NCBI GenBank assembly: GCA_934122215.1
Contig: CAKOWF010000013.1
Location: forward strand, 1-27,457
Length of the DNA: 27,457 bases
Reading direction: 5' to 3'
Source: an uncultured Bacilli bacterium
GTDB lineage: Bacteria; Bacillota_I; Bacilli_A; RF39; UBA660
Part shown: piece by piece, positions 6,186-15,000 of the stretch
Layout: every line of letters starts with the position of its first letter
Numbering within the stretch: the first letter of the stretch is position 1
Notes under the pieces: model-generated
Seen by the model: the letters and a program-made list of their open reading frames with translations, nothing else
The model's database searches: none
What the model was told of the DNA's origin: nothing
Program-made: the position numbers and the translations under genes

Positions 6186-8144
6186 TTATTGTTTTACAAT
6201 TTCTACTATTAAATCTGATACTTTTTCTACACCATATTTATCAACATTAAATAATAAATCATAATTATTAAAGTCTTTCCATTCTCTTTCAGTATAAAAT
6301 TTATAATGTTTTGCTCTTTCTTTGTTGATTTTATTAATTTGTTTTAAAGCATCATTTTTATTTAATCCATAATATTTAATTGCTCTTTTTTCTTTTGAAA
6401 TAGAATCACTATATAAGAATATTTTAATAGTATCTTTATTGTCTTTTAATATGTAATCAGCGCATCTACCTACTATAACACATGATTTTTTAGATAATTC
6501 TTTTATAACATTTTGTTCTGCTATAAATAATCTATCATCATTGTTACTAATATAGGTATTTGTTTTATTTTGATCTATCTTTTCTATATATCCTTCACTT
6601 AATCCTGATCTTTGTGCTGCTAAAGATATAATTTCTTTATCATAAAAAGGTATTCCTAATTTTTCTGATACTAATTTTCCTACAAATCTTCCACCTGATC
6701 CATATTCCCTTGATATAGTTATTACTATATACTTTCCTTTGTAAGTAGTTTTCTCTTGATGTTCTTTTATTTGCTCATTTTTTAATCCTAAATTATTATA
6801 TTCTGATTTTAATATAAGTAAAGTTATTATAAAGCATAATATATCAGCTATGCATCCTGCATATAAAACTCCATATATTCCTTTATTAAAAGTAAAAGCT
6901 AATAAAAGTGATATTGGTATTAATAATATTATTTGTCTTATAAAAGTAACAGCAATTGATTTTAAAACATGACCTAATGATTGTATTACAATACTAGTTG
7001 TCATCTCTAAAGCATTAAGTGCGATTACCAATAGGAAACTATGACACATAAGACATGCAAATTCCATAAATAAATTATATGATGGATCGTTATTTGATAT
7101 AAATATTCCAGCTATTTGCTCAGGAAATAATACAAATATTAAATTAAATATAATTCCTATTATGAAGTTTATAAATAAAACTTTTTTGATTGTTTCTTTT
7201 ACCCTTAATTCATTTCCTGCTCCATAATTGAATCCAATTATTGGTTGTGCTCCTATAGATATTCCTAAAACTGTTGAAATATATAAACTATTTATTTTTG
7301 ATATAACTCCATATACTGAAAGTGGAATATCTGCTCCAAATTTTGTATTAGAACCTAACTTAGTCATTACATTATTCATAAATATAAACAATACTAAAAT
7401 AGTTGCTTGTGTTATAAATGATGATAATCCAAGTGACATTATTCTTAATGCACTTTTATCTAATTTAAAATCTTCTTTTGTTAATGTTACTGATTTAAAT
7501 TTTTTTAAATATAAAATAGCTATTATAAATGATATTATTTGACCTATTACAGTAGCTATTGCTCCACCTTTTACACCCATATTAAATCCAAATATAAATA
7601 TTGGATCTAGTATTATATTTACAATTGCTCCTATTACTAACATAAACATTGAATATTTTGGTGAACCATCTGCTCTTATAATACTTGAAAAAACTGAATA
7701 TATTATTACAAAAGGAGCACCTATAATTATTATTTTTCCATAGTCTAAAGCATAATTATAAACACTTTCTGTACATCCAAATAAATATACTAATTTTGGT
7801 AAAAATAGATAAAAAATTATAGCTATTAAAACAGATACTAATATTGATAAACTTATTGCTTGTCCTATACTTTTAGAAGCACTTTTTTTATCATTTTCAC
7901 CTAATTTAAGTGATAAATTAGCTGCTGCTCCATTTCCTATCAAACCTGCTACAGCATTAAATATTATGACTAGTGGAAATATAACATTTGTTGCTGCATT
8001 ACCTAGAGTTCCTACTCCTTTTCCAATAAATATTTGGTCTACAATATTATAAATTGAATTTATTAACATACTTATTACACATGGTATTGAAAATGCTAAT
8101 AAAAGTTTATTTATTTTTTCTTTTCCTAAATCTAATTCTTTCAT
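6186..8144 (-). CDS. MATE family efflux transporter fused to a C-terminal cytidylate-kinase-like domain
   Basis: From ATG 8144 the protein has 652 residues. Residues 1 to about 450 form a 12-helix MATE transporter, with family stretches such as DQIFIGKGVGTLGNAA, IRADGSPKYS and GAQPIIGFNYGAGN. MATE proteins export cationic compounds in exchange for Na+ or H+. Residues about 468-652 form a soluble nucleotide-binding domain of the cytidylate-kinase-like type (PF13189): ITISREYGSGGRFVGK carries the P-loop, followed by LGIPFYDKEII and CVIVGRCADYIL. The kinase-like domain would be cytoplasmic; its substrate is unknown and it may sense nucleotides rather than make them. The frame is open 15 codons further upstream (to 8189), but the GTAGGAGG ribosome site 7 bases before the 8144 ATG, with the family-like start MKELDLG, decides the start. 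It has its own promoter and terminator. Confidence 0.9.
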   Translation of the reverse strand: MKELDLGKEKINKLLLAFSIPCVISMLINSIYNIVDQIFIGKGVGTLGNAATNVIFPLVIIFNAVAGLIGNGAAANLSLKLGENDKKSASKSIGQAISLSILVSVLIAIIFYLFLPKLVYLFGCTESVYNYALDYGKIIIIGAPFVIIYSVFSSIIRADGSPKYSMFMLVIGAIVNIILDPIFIFGFNMGVKGGAIATVIGQIISFIIAILYLKKFKSVTLTKEDFKLDKSALRIMSLGLSSFITQATILVLFIFMNNVMTKLGSNTKFGADIPLSVYGVISKINSLYISTVLGISIGAQPIIGFNYGAGNELRVKETIKKVLFINFIIGIIFNLIFVLFPEQIAGIFISNNDPSYNLFMEFACLMCHSFLLVIALNALEMTTSIVIQSLGHVLKSIAVTFIRQIILLIPISLLLAFTFNKGIYGVLYAGCIADILCFIITLLILKSEYNNLGLKNEQIKEHQEKTTYKGKYIVITISREYGSGGRFVGKLVSEKLGIPFYDKEIISLAAQRSGLSEGYIEKIDQNKTNTYISNNDDRLFIAEQNVIKELSKKSCVIVGRCADYILKDNKDTIKIFLYSDSISKEKRAIKYYGLNKNDALKQINKINKERAKHYKFYTEREWKDFNNYDLLFNVDKYGVEKVSDLIVEIVKQ

Positions 8145-8179
8145 ATAATTCCTCCTACATAATTTTTTAAGACTAAATA

Positions 8180-8209
8180 ATTGTAGCACAAAAATTTTTT
8201 TTGTGTAAG
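8180..8209 (-). promoter_or_regulatory. Predicted promoter with overlapping operator-like inverted repeat (MATE-kinase gene)
   Basis: On the minus strand an extended -10 (TGCTACAAT, hexamer at 8180-8185) is 18 bases from CTTACA (8204-8209). The spacer is nearly filled by CACAAAAA-TTT-TTTTTGTG (8187-8205), an inverted repeat with 8-base arms, placed where a repressor would block RNA polymerase. This suggests regulated transporter expression. Confidence 0.5.
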
Positions 8210-8287
8210 TAAAATTTTTATTTTTTAATTTAAAAATAATAATAAATTATTTCATTTATATTGAAATACTGATAGATAAATTAAAAT

Positions 8288-8315
8288 CAAAAAAAATAAG
8301 GATTCTATTCCTTAT
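8288..8315 (-). terminator. Strong intrinsic terminator ending the surface-protein operon
   Basis: On the minus strand ATAAGGA-ATAGAA-TCCTTAT (arms 8309-8315 and 8296-8302) is followed by a run of eight T. It comes directly after the stop of the 544-residue protein. Confidence 0.85.
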
Positions 8316-8318
8316 ATT

Positions 8319-9953
8319 TTATTTTATCTTTTTTTCAGCTTTTTTCTTTCCAAAATTATAGCCTAAAATTGTACCACATGTTGTTAATACTACACAACAA
8401 ATCACTAATATATAAATCTTATCAAAACCTTTTTTTGTTAATGTATAAATACCAACTTCACCTGTTACTGATTTAACTAAAATTGTTGTTATATTATCAT
8501 TTTTAATTAACTCAATAGTACTATTTTCATCTTCCGGTATAGCTTCAATATCAACACCAGTATAAGTATAATTATGTATATTTTTATCAAAATTCTTATT
8601 TAAAGATCCATTTTTTATTTTTATACTATTCAAATAAGTATTAGAACTAATAGTATCTCCTGTCATATTCATACCTCTAGATACTATAATAGTATAAGTT
8701 TTTGTAGAGCCATCCTCTGCTGTTACAATTAATTTATAATTGTTATTACCAATACTTAACTTATCTGGTCCTTCTTTTTTTATTGTAGCATATTTAGTAT
8801 CTTCTACTATACCATCTATATTTATACTATCAATTTCATAAGGAAGATAAACAATATATTTTTCTTGGTCTTTATTAAACTGAGGGCTTAAAACTCCACT
8901 TGATATATTTAAACTGGCTAAATAATTATTTGTAGATAAAATTTTACTTGGATCTTTACCACGAGTTGCATGAATTACATATGTTTTTGTAGAACCATTT
9001 TCTGCTGTTACTGTTATTCTAACATCAGTTGTTTCTTCTGCAGTAAGAGCAGTAGAAGAAATATTTACATTTGACTTACTATCTTCAGCTTTAGCATTTA
9101 TAGATAAATTGGCAATACTATAAGGGACAGAAACATTATAGTTTTCATTATCTGAACTAAATTTAGGATTTAATTCAGCACCATTTACATTCAAACTTGC
9201 TAATCTATTATTACTACTACGATTATCTTTACGATTAACATTTATAGTATAAGTTTTTCTAGCACCACTAGGCGCAGTTACAACAATATCAAATCTATTA
9301 TTTCCAAAATTTAATCCTTTTACCCCTGTACCAGATATACTAGCACCACTATCTTCAGCAGATGCAGAAATATTTATACTAGTAATATTTGAATCAACAC
9401 TTACAGAATAACTAGTATTATTCTTATTAAAATTAATGATTCCATTACTAACCGTTAAATTACTCAAATTATTGTTTGGACTTGGTGGGTTAACAATCTG
9501 AATTTGTTTACTACAATTATTACTTGATATTGCTGAACCATCTCCATCAGCCTGTCTATTTGTATTAAATTTAACACTAGCTGTACCAAGTGCATTTGCT
9601 TTAAAGGTTAATTTAATAATATTTGAATAACCTCTAATTGCTCTACTTCCTGTTGTATCCATACCGGCTAAATTAGAGCCATTTAGTTGTATTTGATAAG
9701 GAGCTAAAGAAGTAACCGAAACAAGAGATAATTTACTAGTATCATAAGAAATACTTCCTTGAACACCAGCAATTCCCATACTACTTCCACTTTCTTTTAC
9801 ATAAAGTATAACATCTATATTATTTCCAACATAAACACTTGAACTACCACTAAATCCAAACGAAGCGCTACCTGAAGCATAAACAACATAGGGACATAAA
9901 AAAAGGAAAAATGAAAGAATTGAAAAAGCAAATAACTTGTTTAATTTTTTCAT
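8319..9953 (-). CDS. Membrane-anchored surface protein: cohesin-like domain, four cadherin-like beta-sandwich repeats, C-terminal TM helix
   Basis: This 544-residue protein has a signal peptide (1-26, ending VVYA). Residues 28-153 form a cohesin-like beta-sandwich (IAGVQGSISYDTSKLSLVSV, then IIKLTFKANALGTASVKF). Four cadherin-like beta-sandwich repeats (PF12733 type) follow at about 160-241, 247-331, 341-426 and a degenerate 438-508; each closes with a pattern like VTAEDGSTKTYTIIVSRG. A transmembrane helix (about 511-533) and a short Lys-rich tail then anchor it in the membrane with the domains outside. There is no LPXTG motif. It is the last gene of a three-gene operon. Its ATG directly follows the stop of the 693-residue gene with no gap, and its ribosome site GGAGGT is inside the last codons of that gene. 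In known systems cohesins bind dockerins, and two dockerin proteins are encoded just upstream. Cohesin binding here is inferred. Confidence 0.82.
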   Translation of the reverse strand: MKKLNKLFAFSILSFFLFLCPYVVYASGSASFGFSGSSSVYVGNNIDVILYVKESGSSMGIAGVQGSISYDTSKLSLVSVTSLAPYQIQLNGSNLAGMDTTGSRAIRGYSNIIKLTFKANALGTASVKFNTNRQADGDGSAISSNNCSKQIQIVNPPSPNNNLSNLTVSNGIINFNKNNTSYSVSVDSNITSINISASAEDSGASISGTGVKGLNFGNNRFDIVVTAPSGARKTYTINVNRKDNRSSNNRLASLNVNGAELNPKFSSDNENYNVSVPYSIANLSINAKAEDSKSNVNISSTALTAEETTDVRITVTAENGSTKTYVIHATRGKDPSKILSTNNYLASLNISSGVLSPQFNKDQEKYIVYLPYEIDSINIDGIVEDTKYATIKKEGPDKLSIGNNNYKLIVTAEDGSTKTYTIIVSRGMNMTGDTISSNTYLNSIKIKNGSLNKNFDKNIHNYTYTGVDIEAIPEDENSTIELIKNDNITTILVKSVTGEVGIYTLTKKGFDKIYILVICCVVLTTCGTILGYNFGKKKAEKKIK

Positions 9954-12035
9954 TTAATTACCTCCATTTTCCCTATTTTTATTTTCTAATTCTTCTTTTT
10001 CTTTTAATTCTTTTTTTATTCTATTTAATTCATCCTGTTTTAATAACATATTTAATTTAGATGGATCTTTTTTTTCAGTTGCCTCATGTATTGCATCAAC
10101 TATTTCTCTTTTTGTAACAATATCGTCATATAGATCATATGGAATATTTTCCTCATAATCGGCGTCATAGATTTTACTTTCTAATTCGCTAGGCTCATTG
10201 CTTGGTAAAGAGCCATTTTGATTATAATTTTCATGAATAACATCATCATCAGAAATATTTTTAGAACCAAAATTAAATTCAGGCTTTACTTCTATAACTG
10301 GCATACTTGGAGTTTTTTCTTCTTTCCTCTTTTTCTTTCTTAATAATAAAATTAATAATAGAAGTAATAAAAATCCTATAATTCCAGATACTATACCAAA
10401 TTGAAGTGGTGATAAACCTAAAATCTTATTTTCTTCTTTTTCTACATCTATAGAATAATAGCTTGAAAATCCTTGTTCATCTGTAACTTTAATTAAAATA
10501 TTATTATGTCCTACTTTTAAATTTTCATTCCCAATAATTTCATATTTACTATTTGGATCAATTGTTGTTACACTAATATCTAATTTATCTTTGTTTCCTT
10601 TTACTTTTGTTTTATATTCTAAAGTATTTGAATTAAACAAAGGAATTAATTCTACATCATTTATTTCAATATTTTTTAAGCTAGTTTTACTACTTGTTGT
10701 ACTACGAGTAACATTCAAAGAATAAATTCTGATGCTTCCATCTTCTGCTGTTACTTTAATTTCAACTACATTCAATTCTCCTACTTTAAATTTTTCATTT
10801 TTGATAATTTCTATTTTAGCATTTTTATCAGAAGTTATAGCATTTAAATTTAATTTTTCAACTTCATAAGGGACTGTAATGTTATAACTCATAATACTTT
10901 TGTTAAATTTAGGTTTTATTTCATGAGATGATTGTATAGTTAACTCTTTTAAATAATTATCGCTAGATTTACTATTGTCTTTTTTATTTTCAGATGATTC
11001 TCTTTCTACATTAACAATATAATTATTAACACTTCCATCTTCTGCTGTTACTTTTATAGTAATAGTGTTATTTTCTTCTTTCCAACCATTATTACCAAAC
11101 ACTTCTACTTTAGCTTTATCAGAATTTGGTATTGCTGTTATATTTAATCCAGTAATATTGTTTTTTACCCTTATAGAATATGTATTAATATTACTTTTAA
11201 ATCCAGGAATTAATGTATATCCACTAACATCTAAAGACTTTAGTGTAGCATCACTACTTTTTACAGAAGAATTTTCACGTTCTATTTTTATATTATAATT
11301 TTTTACTGTACCATCTTCTGCTGTTACTTTAACTACTACATTTGTTACATTATCAGTTAAAGAAATACTTCCAATTCCTTCTATTTTTGCTTTATCACTA
11401 TTTGGGATTGCTAATAAATTTATACTTGAAACAGATGAAGGAACTTTTATTGAATATGAAGTATTATTTGCAGAAAAACTTTGATTTAATGTATATCCAT
11501 CAACAGATAATAACTTTAATGTAGCATCATTACTTTTAACAGATGTAGAACCACCATCTATTGTAATACTTTTAGGATTTACTGTAACATTCATTCTTTC
11601 ATAGGTGTTATTTAATTTAGCATTAGCTACAGTTATTTGAGTAGTACCACTTTTTTTAGCTTTAAATACAAATGTAAAGATTGTTGTTGTATTATTAATA
11701 CCATTACTTAATGATGTATCAAGTCCAGCCATTTTATAAGAGGCAGAGGTATTTATTTGAAATGAATATGGAGAAGTTGTACCAGTTCCAGATACATACT
11801 CTAAATATTCATCATCAAATACCAAATTTCCTTCAAAGCTTGAAACACCACCATTAGAATCAGATATATTTGAAATAGATAAACTTACTGTTATGTTGTT
11901 TTCTGGACTAACAGTAGAGTTAGAACTAAATCCTACTGTAGCACTACCTGATGCAAAGGTTGGACTAACAAATCCTATTAAAGTTATAACAAATATAACT
12001 ATTTTTAAAATATTTAGTCTAATTACTTTTTTCAT
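9954..12035 (-). CDS. Membrane-anchored surface protein: cohesin-like domain, four cadherin-like repeats, TM helix, long cytoplasmic tail
   Basis: This 693-residue protein is a paralogue of the neighbouring 544-residue protein. It has a signal peptide (1-29), a cohesin-like domain (31-156, with LVFDDEYLEYVSG and IFTFVFKAKKSGTTQITV) and four cadherin-like repeats (167-253, 259-345, 357-444, 449-533), each ending near a VTAEDGS...YxxxVxR motif. One strong transmembrane helix (about 545-565) is followed by a stop-transfer RKKKRKEEK. The 128-residue tail that should lie in the cytoplasm is acidic, Asn-rich and Tyr-containing in its middle (YDADYEENIPYDLYDD), ending in a Lys/Glu coiled coil (about 665-690). 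The tail matches no family I know; it could connect the surface layer to an internal partner. TAGGAGGA supports the start at 12035, 9 bases after the stop of the 1656-residue gene. Confidence 0.82.
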   Translation of the reverse strand: MKKVIRLNILKIVIFVITLIGFVSPTFASGSATVGFSSNSTVSPENNITVSLSISNISDSNGGVSSFEGNLVFDDEYLEYVSGTGTTSPYSFQINTSASYKMAGLDTSLSNGINNTTTIFTFVFKAKKSGTTQITVANAKLNNTYERMNVTVNPKSITIDGGSTSVKSNDATLKLLSVDGYTLNQSFSANNTSYSIKVPSSVSSINLLAIPNSDKAKIEGIGSISLTDNVTNVVVKVTAEDGTVKNYNIKIERENSSVKSSDATLKSLDVSGYTLIPGFKSNINTYSIRVKNNITGLNITAIPNSDKAKVEVFGNNGWKEENNTITIKVTAEDGSVNNYIVNVERESSENKKDNSKSSDNYLKELTIQSSHEIKPKFNKSIMSYNITVPYEVEKLNLNAITSDKNAKIEIIKNEKFKVGELNVVEIKVTAEDGSIRIYSLNVTRSTTSSKTSLKNIEINDVELIPLFNSNTLEYKTKVKGNKDKLDISVTTIDPNSKYEIIGNENLKVGHNNILIKVTDEQGFSSYYSIDVEKEENKILGLSPLQFGIVSGIIGFLLLLLLILLLRKKKRKEEKTPSMPVIEVKPEFNFGSKNISDDDVIHENYNQNGSLPSNEPSELESKIYDADYEENIPYDLYDDIVTKREIVDAIHEATEKKDPSKLNMLLKQDELNRIKKELKEKEELENKNRENGGN

Positions 12036-12044
12036 ATTTTCCTC

Positions 12045-15000
12045 CTAATACAATAGTTGTTTTCCTAAACAATGATTTAAAATCCAAACAGCATCTAATA
12101 AATCTATTTCATTATCTGGATTAACATAAGCAGCATCTTTATATGCACCTGTTAAAACTACTCTTTGTAATGTATCATTTAATATCTTAACAGCATCTAG
12201 TAAGTCTATCTCGCCATCACCAGATGTATCTCCTCTTATAACGATTACTTTTCTATCTTTTATCTCACCATTTATTATTAGTTTAACAATCATACCTGTT
12301 CCTAGTTTTTCATTATCACTAATTTTTTTAGAATCATCAGAGTTCCATATTTCTAAATACTTATTATCATTTGTCAATTCGTCCTTTAAATTTAGAGCAG
12401 TTTCATTTAATCTGACACTTCTTATATAATTATCATCTATTGTATGAATTGAAGATGTAATTTTAGAAGAAACTTGTTGTAACTTATTATAAGTTATTAA
12501 ATAATCTTTTTGATCTTTATTTTCGGCAATAACTTTAACCTTAATAGTTGAAGTACCACTTTTTGAAATTGAAATAACATTACTTGATTGTTCTACTTCA
12601 TTCAAATAATATTTAATACTTGCTTTACTATCACTTGATGTAGCATTTACAGTTAATGTATTAACACTACTTTCAACATCACCAATAGAATATGACAAAG
12701 TATTTTTATTGAAACTTGGTGACAATGTATAATTTTTAACACTTAAACTTGATAGAGTTGCATCACTGCTTAATTTTTTCTCTTCACGATTAATTGCAAT
12801 TTTATAATTTTGAACATTATTAGTTGCACTTGTTACAGATATAGTATAAATATTATTTCCAACAGATAAATTCATACCCTTTCCTTTATTTATACTAGCT
12901 CCATCAGGTATTGTAGTAACTATATCACTAGGAGAAAGTACTGTTTTATCATTTCCAACGGTCAATTCATATTGTTTACTACTTTCATTCCAAGTAGGTG
13001 TAATACCAAAAATAGTTAAAGATTTTAAAGAATTATCAGAATTTCCAACTCTAGTAACTTTAATAGTATATGTTTTAATATCACCATTTTGAGCTTTAAC
13101 ATTAATAGTAAAATTATTTATACCTATATTTAGATTTTTAATTCCTATATTTCCAGTAATAGTAGCATCTAGATCATTCGCTATAGCACCTATCTCAATA
13201 GTACTTTTACTATATGATACATTTACTTCATAATCAGTTTTAGATTTATTAAATCCAGCTATTAAATTACCATCTATATTTAATTCTTTAAGAGTATTAT
13301 CGCTCTTTTTTGCTCTAATTACATTTAATTTATAAACATTTGAAGTTTTATTATCTTCAGCGGTTACTTTAATAGAAAAATTATTATTTCCATAACTTAA
13401 ATTATTAATTCCAATATTCCCTGTAATAGTTGATTTATCATTTTCTTTTATAGTTCCAATTTTTATATAACTAATATTTTCACCAACATTAACTGTATAT
13501 TCAAATGTATTTTTATTAAATGATGGATTCAATGTACCAGAGCTAACTGTTAAACCTTTTAAATATGCATTTGTAGAAACAAGACGCTCAATATTTATAG
13601 TATATGTAGTTGTATAATTACTATCTTCTGCTAAAACCTCAACACTAATACTTGAATTACTTCTTACATCTATATCAGTAAGAGAACTTGCATTTTTAAC
13701 TTTAGCTCCCAAAGCAGGTATAGCACTTATACTTAATTTATCAACTTCATCAGCTATTTGTAATTTATAAGTTAGAGTTGATGAAGAAAATGTAGGACTT
13801 AATGTACCATCAGATGATGATAAGCTTGTTAATGAAGAATCATTAGATTTTCTTCTTACATTTATTTTATATATTGATTTAGTAACACCATCTTGAGCAG
13901 TTACACTTACCTCAAATGTATTATTACCAACTTTTAAACTTTTAACTCCATTTCCACTAATAGATGAACCTACAATACCTGTTGCTGAAATTTCAATTTC
14001 ATCTTTGTCATAATCAACATCATCTAATGTATATTCAGTTTTTTCAGATTTAAAATTATTAACTGTTATACCATCAACTTTTAAATCTGTTAAAGATGCA
14101 TCAGCACTAATTTTTCTATTAATATTCAATTTATATATTGTTGTACTATTATCTTCTGCCATTACAATTATTTTAACTGTATTACTTCCAAATTTAAGTG
14201 AGACATTACCAGTACCTGTTATAGATTTTGTATAATTTCCGTTTGCTACTGCATTTATATTAACTTGATCTATCTCTGCTGGAACTTCTGCAGAATATTC
14301 TAAAGTGCTAGAATTAAACACAGGATCTAAAACATATGCATCTGAATCTTTAGAAACAGTTATACTTGATAAAGTACTATCACTTTCTAATATTTGTTCA
14401 AAATTAATTGTATATATTTTAACGTTTCCATCTTCTGGAGTAACTGTTAAAGTAGCCTTTTTAGTATCAGAAATATTATAAGTACCCTCACCAGTTATAA
14501 CTTGATTACTATCTGATGCTAATGCACTAACATTAATACTTGTAACACTTCTATCATATTTATATGTATAAACAGTAGTACTAGGATTAAATGCCTCTAC
14601 TAAAGTACCCTGTGGATTACTTGTAACTGTTATTCCATCTAAATTAGAATTATTTGATTTTCTTCTTACATTTATTTTATATATATTAACTACATTACCA
14701 TCTTGTGATGTAACTTTTAATTTTACAATATTATTTCCAATAGATAAATTATTATCTAATATTTCTACTGTTGAATACTCATTATTTTTATCATATGTAA
14801 TATTTAAAGATGAAGTACTACTTCTAATAGGATCAATATTATACTCAAACTTTTCTTTACTAAAATCACTTATAGCTACATTGTCAATTTTTATATTTTT
14901 AAGATATGCATCAGCACTCTTTTTACGATTAATTGTTATACTATAAGTCTTTGCAGTTCCATCCTCTGCTGTTACAACTATATTTTTTTGGTTACTACCA

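Noticed and set aside
7228..7542. Plus-strand frame of 104 codons
   Set aside because: Lies wholly opposite the MATE transporter; no ribosome site or recognised motif.
8145..8189. 15-codon N-terminal extension of the MATE protein
   Set aside because: The strong GTAGGAGG ribosome site sits inside this stretch and points to the ATG at 8144; the extra residues do not fit the family.
11065..11524. Two plus-strand frames (11065-11298 and 11342-11524)
   Set aside because: Antisense to cadherin-like repeats of the 693-residue protein; no supporting signals.
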